From positions 32,080-96,079 of IMG/VR virus record IMGVR_UViG_3300042509_002293: a stretch of 64,000 nt of DNA, one strand, 5' to 3'. The stretch is from a virus. The translations under genes were made by a program, and so were the position numbers. Below the pieces are notes generated by a model that saw only the letters and a program-made list of their open reading frames with translations, was not told where the DNA came from and ran no database searches. Shown in pieces: positions 1 through 9,900 of this stretch; position 1 is the first letter of the stretch, and the number at the start of each line of letters is the position of its first letter.

Positions 1-2
1 TC

Positions 3-191
3 GACATGGTCCGGGCGAAGCTGGTGGCGAAGTGTCTGTGTGACTCGGATGGCAACCGCCTCTTCACTGAGCAGGAGATTCCTGCACTGAGCGACAAGAG
101 CGCGGCCGTCCTCGACCGTCTCTTCGCGAAGTGCATGAAGCTCAACCGGTTCACCAAGGACGACGTGGAGGAACTCGCGGGAAACTCCTGA
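3..191 (+). CDS. Tail assembly chaperone, G-like (5' end cut by window)
   Basis: This is the C-terminal part of a small tail assembly chaperone of the lambda gpG type. It lies directly upstream of the second chaperone frame and the tape measure gene, the usual order in long-tailed phages. The reading frame is open to the window edge, so the first ATG at 6 need not be the true start; family members are usually longer than the 61 residues seen from it. The motif KSAAVLDRLF followed by a VEELAGN end is typical of these chaperones. It ends in TGA at 189-191, just after a GGGAAAC slippery heptamer. The chaperone is expected to coat the tape measure protein before tail tube assembly and not to be in the virion. 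The role is inferred from order, frame arrangement and motif; function is fairly sure, full length unknown. Confidence 0.75.
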   Translation, partial: DMVRAKLVAKCLCDSDGNRLFTEQEIPALSDKSAAVLDRLFAKCMKLNRFTKDDVEELAGNS

Positions 192-487
192 GCCGTCCGA
201 GGCGGCGATTTGAGTATCGACTGGCGTTGGCACTCGGGAAGACGCACAGGCAACTCCTGGAGGAGTGCGACGCTGAAGAACTAGCCGAGTGGGAGGCCTA
301 TTGGCTGATAGAGCCGTGGGGGGACGAATGGCGACAGATTGCCCGTCTCACCACGGCTCTATGCACTGCATGGGGCAGTAAGAACCTCGAAGAGGAAATG
401 ATCATGCCGAGCAGCCGCAAGCCTCCCCAGTCGAAGGATCAGATGATGAGCGAGCTTATGAAGGTCCCAGGGCTCTTTCAGAATTAG
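3..487 (+). CDS. Tail assembly chaperone, GT-like -1 frameshift fusion
   Basis: A second open frame, shifted by -1 relative to the G-like frame, runs from the slippery site to TAG at 485-487. Read through the GGGAAAC heptamer at 179-185, the fusion joins ...EELAGN to LLSRPRRRFEY... and continues with an acidic, tryptophan-rich domain (ECDAEELAEWEAYWL, then EPWGDEWR) typical of the T domain of lambda-type GT proteins. No convincing independent start or ribosome binding site precedes the second frame, which supports production only by frameshifting. In lambda the GT fusion bridges tape measure and tail tube subunits. The tape measure gene begins two bases after this stop. Confidence 0.8.
179..185 (+). 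promoter_or_regulatory. Programmed -1 ribosomal frameshift slippery site GGGAAAC
   Basis: The heptamer reads G GGA AAC in the zero frame, an exact X XXY YYZ slippery site; lambda uses GGGAAAG at the equivalent place. The zero-frame stop is only one codon later. Both tRNAs can re-pair on GGG AAA after slipping back one base. No attempt was made to fold a downstream stimulator. Confidence 0.85.
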
Positions 488-489
488 CG

Positions 490-3400
490 ATGGCCACGAT
501 CGGATCACTCGTCGTCGAGTTTGGGGCAGACCTTCGCGGGCTGAGCGAGGGGATCGGCGCCGCCGTCGACTTATTCGATCAGGTCGCGGAGAGGGCCGAG
601 AGGCTCGCTGAGCAGCTTGAGTCGTTGGCCCGGCGTGACACCAGGATCAGCATTTCCGCAGACTCGTCCGAGGTCGACTCGGCCACCCAGAGCGTCGAGG
701 ACCTCGGGGAGGCTATTGAGTCTGCCTCGGACGTCGGCGGCGTGTCGGGCGGGCTGTCGGAGGTTTCCTCCGCCGCGCAGGCTGTCGCCACGTCATCTCG
801 CGACGCGACCACCTTCATCAGCAGGTTCGGCGAGGTTGCTTCGGAGGCTATCCGCCGTCCGGCCAGCGACGCCCTTCGCGGGACGGAGTCCTACATCGAG
901 ATGCGGGACTCGATATCCGGGATTGGCTCCACCGCATCCCAGTCCCTTGAGGCCGTCTCTTCGGCGACGGAGACGACGGCTTTCGCGGCTCGCGGATGCG
1001 CCGAGGCCTTCACGTCGCTCGCCTCCGGAAACTCTGCCGGCCAGTTTGCCGACGCCGCCATCGTTGCGGCCGGGAGGGTCGTGTCAGCGTACCGGGAGGT
1101 TAGTACGCTTTTCTCGGCTGTCCTGCCGCAGGCCATCGGCGAGGGCGTTACGGCATTCGGAGCCTTGACCGCAACCGTGGGCGGAGGCGGGGCCGTTCTA
1201 GCTGCGTTCCAGGGCAGTTCGGCAGCCACGGCGATTGTTATCGGGTCTCTCGCGAGGTCGTTTGTCGGCGTCGGCGTCGCCTTGGCAACCTATTCCGCAA
1301 TCATGGCGGCAGCTAGGGTCGTGCTTTCGGGGCTGAGCGACGAGGCTCGCGCGTATGCCGAGGCCGGAGTGTCGGTCGTCGCGATGATTGTGTCGGGAGC
1401 CGCTGCCGCGAGGGCCGGGGCTGCGGCATACCAGATCGTCGCCTCGGCCATGTTCCGCTCGGGGTCTGCGTCCGCCCTCCTGTCTCAGGTCCTGGGAACT
1501 GTCTCATCCGCCACGTCCAGGCTGCTCGGGCCGACGACGAGGCTGGTTTCTTCCTACGCGACGCTGACGAGCATCATCGGCGTGGCGTCCACGGCGTTCC
1601 AGGGCTTCAGCGACAGGCAGCAGAGCGTTTCGCAGACGTTCACCCAGATTGCAGGCTCGGTGGCGAGGTTCGCGGCCACGTCGGTGGCGATCGGCGCCGT
1701 GTCAGGTGGCCTGAATGCCCTCCGCGCGTACGCTGTGGCCGCCGGCGGCGCAATGACCTCGGCGGGTGCAGGCTCGGCGGCCCTCTCCGGGGCTTTCGGC
1801 GGCGCCACGGCAGCCGCCGGCGGGCTGATCGCGACGTTCCCCGCCGTGGCCGCCGCCATATCCGTGGCCGCCGTCGCATCCGGGAGGTTCGAGCAGCAGC
1901 TTGAGTCTCTTGCGTCGAAGGCCGAGTCCATCGAGCAGATGGCCGATCGCTTTGGGTCATCCAACGAAGGCGTGGAGAAACTGAGGATCGCAGCCTCGAA
2001 CGCCAACGTCTCGATGATGGCCCTGATCCGATCGCAGCAGAACTTCTACACCAACCTGAGCAAGGTCAAGTCGGGCCAGTTCGACAGCCAGAACACCCGA
2101 GAGGCCAAGCTGGCCTTCGACGAGCTTGGCATACCGGTCGAGAAGCTGAAGTCCCTCAAGCCGGAAGAGTCGTTCAGGCTCGTCGCCAAGTCTCTCTCCG
2201 AGGTCAAGAACGCGGCCGACAAGACCAGGATCGCCGTCGACCTGTTCGGCGCTCGTGGAGCGTTCGCCCTGCCGGCCTTGAAGGAGATCGGAGAGCTTGA
2301 GGAGGACTTTGGGCGACTCGGCGGCGCCATCCGGGCCGTCGACTTCGGGAACATTATGAGCATGGAGGCCTCGTTCGACCGGCTCAAGGTCGCGTCGGAC
2401 GCCCTCAGCCGAACCATGCTCGTTCCGTTCGTCTCACTCCAGAGGGCCTTCAATAACTTCGCCGCAGACCTCAAGGGTGGGCTCGCCTCGGCCCTTGCCC
2501 CCCTGGCCACAATGCTCAACGCCATCGCGGAGCCGCTTGCCGTGATCATTGAGGCCTTCGGCCGGATGATCAACGTGACGCTCAGGCTGATCGGCATCTT
2601 CACGGGTATCGCGGCGTTCTTCCAGATATTCGCCAGCGTGGCCATGATTTTCCAGGGCATCGGCGAGGGCTTCCGCGCTGCGATGAAGCCCCTGGAAGGC
2701 CTGATCGATATGTTCTCCTCTGCCGGCAACGAGGCCGGCATCTTCAGCGGCGTGATCAGTGTCGTCGAGACGGTCCTCAACGGGATCGGCGTGGCGATCG
2801 GCTATGTGATCGGCATCCTCGCGAACGCGGCCATCGTGATCGTAGCCGGCGCTGCGGCGTGGGCGATCTACTCGGCGGCGATGGCGTTGGCCTCTGCCAC
2901 GTCCATCACGGCAGCCTTTTCTTTCGCGGCCGCCTGGGCTGCGGCTCTCGGTCCGTTCCTTCCCGTCATCGGGCTGATCGCCGGAGGAATCGCCCTCATC
3001 GGCGGTGCGGTGATGCTTCTTGCCGTTGGCATCAAGGCCGCATTCGGGTACTTGGTCGGCCTCGGGCAGGCTTTTGGTCTCGTCAGCAAGCAGCGGGATC
3101 CGATTGACGCCTCCGCAGCCTCGACCAAGGACCTCGCCGCCGCAGCCCGAGAAGCCCAGGACGCCGCCTCGTGGTTCAGCGACGGCGAGAACGAGAGCGT
3201 GATCGCCGAGTCGGTCAGCGAAGCCAGGGACGCCTTCAACGGTCTCGTCACCGAGTCGATTAAGTACGGCAAGGCGGGCTCGGACTCTATTGCGTCCGTT
3301 CAGAAGCGGTACGCCGACCTTGAGCAGTCTCTCGCGGACGGCAAGATCAGCACCGAAGAGTTCACCAGCAAGACCGAGGGCCTGTTCGAGTCTGCCGAGA

Positions 3401-5703
3401 AGGGCATGAAGGACTACGAGCAGAGCGCAGCGGTCACGCTCCAGAAGAACCTGGAACTGTACAAGCAGCTTGACGACTCGGTGCGTCAGGTCGAGAAGTC
3501 GGTCCGGGACCTCAACTCTGGCACGGTCGTCGACGGGAAGCTGTTTCCGGCTTCCGAAGAGGTGAAAAAGCGGGCGGCAGAGTACAAGGCGGAGTACACG
3601 GCCGCCATCGATGGGATTAAGAAGAAGCAGCAGTCCGGCGGCTTCCAGGACGAACTCAACGAGCGGCGGAGTCAACTCACGGCCGACCTGGAGTCCGGCA
3701 AGATCAATGCCGAGCAGTACGCCACCATGAAGGTGGAGCTTGACTCCACGAACGCGCAGGAGCAGGCCAAGTTTGCCGCCGAGGACGTTCAGCGGGAGTT
3801 TGACCGCAAGACCGCAAAGCTCAAGGCGGACATCTCGTTCGCTGACGACATTCGGAAGAAGCTCGACGAGGCCTTCCTGTCTCCGGTCGAGAAGTTCCAG
3901 AAGGAACTCCAGAAGGTACTCGACAACCCGCAGCTAACAGACGCCGAGAAGGGTTCCGCAGAGAAGATGCTCCGCCGGGATGCCAAGGAGGATCTCTTCG
4001 GCAAGACGGCCCAGCAGAACCTCACGGACCGGACTCGCGACATCATGCAGGCCAACAGGGCCGGCATTCTCGGTTCGCCGATGGCCGAGGCCGGTGGCGA
4101 CGGGACGGTGCCTCCGGAGGTGGCTGCCGAACTGAAGTCCGCCGCCGAGGAATTCGCCTCTGCGGTTGGGGTCACCAGGACTCCTTTCGAGGAATTCTCG
4201 TCTCGGCTCGACGGGGTCGCGAAGCAGTTCGGATTCGCCGGGCAGCCACTCGACGAGGTCCGCAAGAAGCTGGCCGGCAACGCCGAGCAACTCGCCCTCT
4301 TCGATCGTGCCGTCCAAGAGGCTCGCGACAGCCTTCTTCAGTCCTTGGGCATCGAGAAGACGCCCGAGGAGGCCTTCAACGAGCAGATGAAGAAGATCGA
4401 CGAGGCCGTCAACGCGACGGACCCGAACAAGAGGATCACCGCCGAGCAGGCCGAGCAGGCCAGGACCGTCGCCCGCCGCAGACGGGACGCGGAACTGGGA
4501 GCCGGCGAGGACCTCGGCGGTCAGTTCGCCGAGCGTCAGCGGAAGATCGAGGAGTCGTTCGGTGGCGGCAAGGACCCGGCCCGGCAGGGCGTCGCCATGA
4601 ACAAGCTGGCGATGGACCGCCGGCAGGCGGCCGGCCTGGACGCGACGGCTGGGCAGACGCTCAAGGCCGGCGTCGACAAGATCAACGACGCGTTCGGCGT
4701 TACCGGAAAGTCGATGGCCGAGATCCAGGCCACCCTCTCTCCGGCTGATTTTGCCGAGTACCAGGAGGCCGTCAAGGCAAACGCCGACAAGGTGAAGCAA
4801 AGTCTCGGCATCGAGAAGACCGGAGCCGAGCAGCTTGCCGAGACTCGGAAGAAGTACCAGAAGGCCGTCGCGGACAAGGTCATCACGGAGGAGGAGGCCG
4901 GCAAGGCCCTGAAGCGGCAGAGGGACAGCCTCCTGTCTTCGCTCGGGATCTCGAAGACACCGGCCCAGGACTTCGAGGACGCCGTCGAGCGAATCAAGGA
5001 AAACGCTGCCGAGCTTTCTCCGGACGAACTGGCGAAGGGAATGAAGGAGGCGAAGGACAAGCTCTTGTCGAGCCTGGGCATCGACAAGTCTCCGGTCCAG
5101 GCTGCTTCCGAGCAGATGGAAAAGCTGACGGAAGCCTTCGAGAAGGGCCAGATCAGCACAGAAGAGTTCGCGGACGGCATGCAGAAGACTCGCGACACCA
5201 TGCTTCAGTCTCTCGGGATCCCGCTCGACCCGGTGACGCAACTCGCTGAGAAGATGAAGAATCTCCGGGAGGCTATGGACGCCGACCAGATTACGCCCGA
5301 GGAGTTCGCCCGTGGCGAGGAGGAGGCCAAGAGGGCCCTCCTGCCCGGTGGCGAAGAGGAGAGCCCGATCAAGAAGTTCCAGCGGGACCTGGAGACTCTG
5401 GAACGAGCCAACCAGGACAAGCTCATCTCGGACGACGACTTTGCGCAGCGGAAGCTCAACCTCCAGGCGGAGCTTGAGGAGTCCCTCGCCCCGGCCCTGG
5501 ACAAACTGGCCCCAGACCGCCGTGGCGTCGACGGCTCTGACGCCCGCAGCAAGGCCGGCGTCGACACGTTCTTCCGGATTCTTCGCGGCAACGACAACCC
5601 GTCGCTCAAGGCCCAGCTTGAGATCGCCAAGAACACCCGCCTCCTCGCCGAGGCCTCGCGGGAGCCCGAGGCGGCTCCGTTCATCGCCCAGCTTCCTCGA
5701 TAG
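490..5703 (+). CDS. Tail tape measure protein (1737 aa)
   Basis: This very long protein follows the chaperone pair and precedes minor tail genes, as tape measure proteins do. It has an alanine/glycine/serine-rich, helix-prone first half, three hydrophobic stretches at about residues 685-725, 755-805 and 820-855, and a charged coiled-coil second half. The C-terminal third contains tandem units of about 44-46 residues, each opening with a variant of LLSSLGIEKTP; the clearest begin at nucleotides 4333, 4792, 4930, 5062 and 5200. Using the general rule of about 0.15 nm tail per residue, the tail would be roughly 260 nm long (inference). No peptidase or lysozyme domain was recognised. The start ATG lies two bases after the previous stop. 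Confidence 0.93.
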   Translation: MATIGSLVVEFGADLRGLSEGIGAAVDLFDQVAERAERLAEQLESLARRDTRISISADSSEVDSATQSVEDLGEAIESASDVGGVSGGLSEVSSAAQAVATSSRDATTFISRFGEVASEAIRRPASDALRGTESYIEMRDSISGIGSTASQSLEAVSSATETTAFAARGCAEAFTSLASGNSAGQFADAAIVAAGRVVSAYREVSTLFSAVLPQAIGEGVTAFGALTATVGGGGAVLAAFQGSSAATAIVIGSLARSFVGVGVALATYSAIMAAARVVLSGLSDEARAYAEAGVSVVAMIVSGAAAARAGAAAYQIVASAMFRSGSASALLSQVLGTVSSATSRLLGPTTRLVSSYATLTSIIGVASTAFQGFSDRQQSVSQTFTQIAGSVARFAATSVAIGAVSGGLNALRAYAVAAGGAMTSAGAGSAALSGAFGGATAAAGGLIATFPAVAAAISVAAVASGRFEQQLESLASKAESIEQMADRFGSSNEGVEKLRIAASNANVSMMALIRSQQNFYTNLSKVKSGQFDSQNTREAKLAFDELGIPVEKLKSLKPEESFRLVAKSLSEVKNAADKTRIAVDLFGARGAFALPALKEIGELEEDFGRLGGAIRAVDFGNIMSMEASFDRLKVASDALSRTMLVPFVSLQRAFNNFAADLKGGLASALAPLATMLNAIAEPLAVIIEAFGRMINVTLRLIGIFTGIAAFFQIFASVAMIFQGIGEGFRAAMKPLEGLIDMFSSAGNEAGIFSGVISVVETVLNGIGVAIGYVIGILANAAIVIVAGAAAWAIYSAAMALASATSITAAFSFAAAWAAALGPFLPVIGLIAGGIALIGGAVMLLAVGIKAAFGYLVGLGQAFGLVSKQRDPIDASAASTKDLAAAAREAQDAASWFSDGENESVIAESVSEARDAFNGLVTESIKYGKAGSDSIASVQKRYADLEQSLADGKISTEEFTSKTEGLFESAEKGMKDYEQSAAVTLQKNLELYKQLDDSVRQVEKSVRDLNSGTVVDGKLFPASEEVKKRAAEYKAEYTAAIDGIKKKQQSGGFQDELNERRSQLTADLESGKINAEQYATMKVELDSTNAQEQAKFAAEDVQREFDRKTAKLKADISFADDIRKKLDEAFLSPVEKFQKELQKVLDNPQLTDAEKGSAEKMLRRDAKEDLFGKTAQQNLTDRTRDIMQANRAGILGSPMAEAGGDGTVPPEVAAELKSAAEEFASAVGVTRTPFEEFSSRLDGVAKQFGFAGQPLDEVRKKLAGNAEQLALFDRAVQEARDSLLQSLGIEKTPEEAFNEQMKKIDEAVNATDPNKRITAEQAEQARTVARRRRDAELGAGEDLGGQFAERQRKIEESFGGGKDPARQGVAMNKLAMDRRQAAGLDATAGQTLKAGVDKINDAFGVTGKSMAEIQATLSPADFAEYQEAVKANADKVKQSLGIEKTGAEQLAETRKKYQKAVADKVITEEEAGKALKRQRDSLLSSLGISKTPAQDFEDAVERIKENAAELSPDELAKGMKEAKDKLLSSLGIDKSPVQAASEQMEKLTEAFEKGQISTEEFADGMQKTRDTMLQSLGIPLDPVTQLAEKMKNLREAMDADQITPEEFARGEEEAKRALLPGGEEESPIKKFQRDLETLERANQDKLISDDDFAQRKLNLQAELEESLAPALDKLAPDRRGVDGSDARSKAGVDTFFRILRGNDNPSLKAQLEIAKNTRLLAEASREPEAAPFIAQLPR

Positions 5704-5712
5704 TACGGATAC
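5703..5712 (+). repeat. Dispersed 10-bp motif site GTACGGATAC
   Basis: One copy of the dispersed one-way motif (core TTGTMYGGAYACG), sitting in the short gap between tape measure stop and next start. It is the only copy seen inside the left tail module. Confidence 0.5.
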
Positions 5713-5718
5713 TCATAC

Positions 5719-6621
5719 ATGGCTGTCGTTCGATGCCGAGAGATGTACCGTGGCCGCCAGAGGTCCAACAGCTACGGAGACGTGCCGACGTACACCAGGA
5801 TCTGGATGGTCACGGTCGACGACGCGAACACACCTTTCCAGGAGATATCCGAGGCGCCCAAAATTGCGTGGCTGGCCGCGCACCCCGAGGACTCTAGCGC
5901 GTTCCTTTTTGACTCCCAGGTCCAGCAGGATGGCGACAGCCCGTTCCACTACCGGGTGACGTTCTCGTACAAAGGCCTGACCGACAAGGATCCTACGCCG
6001 ACAGACAGGCCACCACAGTTCTCGTTCTCGGGCTCCCTGGCGTCGGCGCCATGCTTCTGGCACTACCCGTTCGCCAACAACAACACGGACAAGAGGGTGA
6101 TCCTCAACTCCGCAGGGGACCCCATCGGAGGCCTCGACCGGGACGAGGGCGAGTTCACGGTGACGATCACCTACAACGAGATCGCTCCGTTCAATTACGC
6201 CAAGGCGCAGCAGTACGTCGGCGCCATCAACAGCGACACCTGGAGTGGCGGGGATCCGAAATGCTGGAAGTGCATGTCGATCAGCGCCAACAGGAAAATT
6301 GAGCGAGCGCCCGACGAAGCTCCGCCTCTAATACCGGGCGAGCCACGAGTCTGGAAGACATACATCTACTACGAATTGAGCGAGGTGCTCGCGTATCGGG
6401 CGACGGGCTGGGACCTCCAGACGTGGGACGTGGGCTTCAATCAGATAGTCGGCGGTCAGCGGATGAAGATCATGGCAGGAGGCGACCCGGTGAGTGAGCC
6501 GGTCGCACTGAGCGGGGGGGCGGCGAAGGCTCCCGGCCAGCCGCCGGACCTGCTCTCGTTCCGCATCTACAAGATGCTTCCGTTCAGCGGGACGTTCCCT
6601 GTGATCCCAGACACGGTGTAA
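5719..6621 (+). CDS. Tail protein, function unknown (300 aa)
   Basis: The protein is placed between the tape measure gene and fibre genes, where distal tail or baseplate hub proteins are usually encoded. It is rich in aromatic residues, tryptophan and short beta-prone segments (for example TRIWMVTVDD and FHYRVTFSYKG), with no signal peptide or membrane segment. No specific domain was recognised. The start has no good Shine-Dalgarno sequence; a dispersed-motif site sits immediately upstream. A structural role is inferred from position only. Confidence 0.6.
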   Translation: MAVVRCREMYRGRQRSNSYGDVPTYTRIWMVTVDDANTPFQEISEAPKIAWLAAHPEDSSAFLFDSQVQQDGDSPFHYRVTFSYKGLTDKDPTPTDRPPQFSFSGSLASAPCFWHYPFANNNTDKRVILNSAGDPIGGLDRDEGEFTVTITYNEIAPFNYAKAQQYVGAINSDTWSGGDPKCWKCMSISANRKIERAPDEAPPLIPGEPRVWKTYIYYELSEVLAYRATGWDLQTWDVGFNQIVGGQRMKIMAGGDPVSEPVALSGGAAKAPGQPPDLLSFRIYKMLPFSGTFPVIPDTV

Positions 6622-6625
6622 CGGC

Positions 6626-6994
6626 ATGGCATACGGACCATCACCCAGCTATCGCGCAGACTCCGGCTCGGCGTCCAGGCCTGTTCAGTTCACGCTCCAG
6701 GATGCGGAGCGAATCGGAAGAGTGGTGTCCGCCTACGAGCGAAGTCGTCGGGGCAGGAATCCCAGCACGCTGCCGAGGGCGGCTGGCGGCGGCGCGGCAA
6801 TCCGGGAGGCGACGTTCGTGGGGTCGTGGGCGTTGGGGTCTCAGAAAGTCGTCGACCTAGCCGGCGGCGGGGGCACTGCGGTCGCGGTCAACAAGCTGTT
6901 CAACATCATCGGCGTTGGCTCCTTCGGCTGGAGGACCTGCTACATCTCTCGGTCCGGCGACGGGCCGTATGTTCTCGTCAACTCGGAGTGCTGA
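6626..6994 (+). CDS. Small virion-associated protein, unknown (122 aa)
   Basis: Begins four bases after the preceding stop and ends just before the giant fibre gene, so it is probably co-translated with both. The first half is basic and arginine/serine-rich (TLQDAERIGRVVSAYERS), the second half is glycine-rich and beta-like, ending in a serine/cysteine tail. No family recognised. It may be a connector or adaptor between the tail tip and the large fibre; this is inference from gene order. Confidence 0.55.
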   Translation: MAYGPSPSYRADSGSASRPVQFTLQDAERIGRVVSAYERSRRGRNPSTLPRAAGGGAAIREATFVGSWALGSQKVVDLAGGGGTAVAVNKLFNIIGVGSFGWRTCYISRSGDGPYVLVNSEC

Positions 6995-6996
6995 CG

Positions 6997-9900
6997 GTGG
7001 GCTCCCCTGATCGAGGCTGTCACTCGCCGCGAGCCTACACCTGGGGGGAGGGGGCATCGGCGTCGTCCACCTACGGAAGGTACAGGGGCTCGTGGCCGTA
7101 CCGCCAGGGGTCATACTTGCCTGGATTCTTCGGGGACTTCCGAGACCCGCCGATTGCGGGCGATTGCCAGATCCCTCCGTCCATGCAGGGAGACTGGATT
7201 GATTTCTCGTCAACGGGCTGGACGTCGTATGCCATCGACTCTTCTGGCCAGTTGTGGGCGTGGGGAGACGGTCCGCTCGGGGACGGAACGCTCTACGGCT
7301 CCATGCACCCAATCAGGATCCCCGGGGGTCCCTGGAAAAGTGTGTCGACGTGCGGGCCCCACACCGTGGCCGTCACCACAGACGGCGACGTCTATACATG
7401 GGGCGGAAACTCTTACGGTGAGCTTGGCAACGGGACGGCGAGGGCACCTGAATCGTGGTCGCCTCGGCTGATGCTTAACTCGTCGATCGAGTACGTCAGG
7501 ACAGGTCCCGGGACCGAATTCAACCCTTCATTTAATCTGAATTCCCCGCAGATTGTGAAGGCTAATCAAGACGACCCCGGCGGCGGTGCCATCCTCCGGG
7601 TCAACCGCGAATTTTTCATAGAGCGGTTTACCAACATATCGGCCTCCGGAATCTCTTTTGGGGAATTATTTAGCCTGCCCGTCCTGAGCGTTGAAGGCTC
7701 CCCTGTTATTGAGCCCGCCGAGCTTGCGCCCAACGTCTCCCTGAGGGTGCTGCGGGTGGAGGTCGTGTCTGGCGGACAAGGCTACGAAAACGGCGCGGCC
7801 GTGGTTTTCTCTCCGAACGCCGCCGGCATTGCCGCAACCGGCCGAGTCGTTGTCTATGGGGGGGCCGTGCTTTATGTCCTGGTCGACTACAGGGAAGAGC
7901 CGGTCCTCTACGACAAGATGCCGACGGCGACGATCGTGGGGTCAGGAGGCGGCGCCGTTGTGCAGGTGGTGGCAACCGGAAGAATGACCGGGATCGATCT
8001 TCGATCGAAAGGCCGATATCAGGCATCAGGCCTGTCTGTCGCCTGGAAGCTCCTCGGCCGCGACCACTCCACCGTGGTGTCGCAGGGCGACACGTCTGGG
8101 GCTTTCCTTCCGTTCGTCGTCGCTCGCATCACCGGCATCGACGTCATCGACGGCGGCAGCGGGTACACATGCCCATCAGGCCTTCCGCTGAAGGTGCATT
8201 GCAGCGGCGTCGAGGTTGGCGAGTGCGTTCTCTCGCCGTCGGGCGTGGCGTCGGTGACTCCGTCGACGGTCCAGGCGGCCGACCGGTCGCTCGGCGAGTT
8301 GTCGCCGTTCTCGGTAGGAATCTATCAGTCGGGTGCTTCATTGACTTACAAGTACCCGCCCAAAGGCGCCGAGCTTCGCTTCACCGGCAGCGGGCTGGCG
8401 GTGCCGCTTGAAATCTCCTTGTCGTCAGCGCCTTTTGCCACGTCGCTCGACGCGGAAGCCGTTAATTATCCTGACGAGAAGTCGAAGGCCAGCGTGAACA
8501 AAGTTTTCGTTGTCCACAGCAAGGGAAGTTTTTCTATTGACGTCGCTGGGCGGAACGTCCGTGAAGAAAGCAAGGTTGAAATCTGGGTTCCCTACGAGGG
8601 AGAGCCGAATCCAGAAGTCCCGAAGGCCTACCTCACGTTCCAGGATGGATACCCAGAAATCGAACTGGTCGTCTGGTTTGACTATCCGCAGTGGTCGGCT
8701 CGCTTGACGGAGTCGATCTACGGAGTGACGAGCAGGCCTTACGTTGTGGTGAGACAATCCGAGGAGCAGTACGGCCCCGGGACGAGGCCATCCACAGTCC
8801 TGCCGCTGCCGGTGGCTGCGGTTGATCCTACGGGATTCCCCTCTGCGATACCTCACGCCCCCTACAACCGACCCTTGAATCCATCCCGGGGCGGGCTCCT
8901 GCTGTGGGGCCAGAGGGCTTACGACCAGCGACCTCTCACTGGGGGGCAGTGTTTCTGGCTGGGTCCTGGCATTACGGTGAGCGACTACGCTACGTCCGAA
9001 GGGGACCGGTGTTACGAGGTCGTCGACAACGTGTACGGCGGAGACGTCCTCGGGCTCGTGAGGGGCGTGCCGGCGACACTCACCGGCGCTGAAGCTCGAA
9101 CCCACCACCAGACGAGCAGGTTACTGACTGGCTACGGCGTCACTGTCTACACATATCTTGGCGGGCAACGCTACTCATGGCCAGACTTCCAGACTCAGAG
9201 CGTTTATCCGGAGAGGCGGTCCGTAATAAGCAACTTAGGTGAGTCCTGGGAGGGACCGCCGACGCTGCCCCCGCAGGTCACCGCCGTATACGACGATGCC
9301 GGAACATACGGCGATCGGGTCTCAATCGCCTGCTCGGTCGGCACTCAAGGAAGGTCCGTAGGCCTATCCTTCTCGATATCCGACCCCGGCTCAGGATACA
9401 GGGAGGAGCCGAGCGTTGTGTTCACGACCCTGGCCCTGTCGCCCACCAGGATTTCCTCGATCTCCGGCGTCGACAAGGCCGTGGCCGTTTACGGTCGGAC
9501 AACTCTCCTCAAGGACGGCGTCCTGTACTGGTGCGGCGCCGAGCACATCGGCTACAGCAATGGCACAGTCGCGTCGCTCATCTCGACGACCCCCACACGC
9601 CAGGGGTACTCGCTGCGGGTCTATTCCAATGGCTTGCTCGGAGGCATGCCCTGGAACCTGATCGATTACTGGGCTCCCAACCCCCCGGACGAAACGTACA
9701 TCCTGAACATGCTGACGCAGGCGTTCCTGCCCCAGGCCAGGACGTCGGGGTGTGACGCCACTCCCCGGCAGGGGGACGGCCACAGCGATTCGTATGTCTC
9801 TCCGGGGCCCGTCGACGTCGGGCCGCCGTCGCCGCTGACTGGGGTTCCGATCTTTTGGCCGCCTGAGGGGTATGTGCCTCCTCCGCCGCCGACGGGGTGG

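Noticed and set aside
6826-6996. Longer N-terminus for the giant fibre protein
   Set aside because: It overlaps the upstream gene in another frame and has serine/arginine/histidine-rich shadow composition; GTG 6997 has a ribosome binding site.
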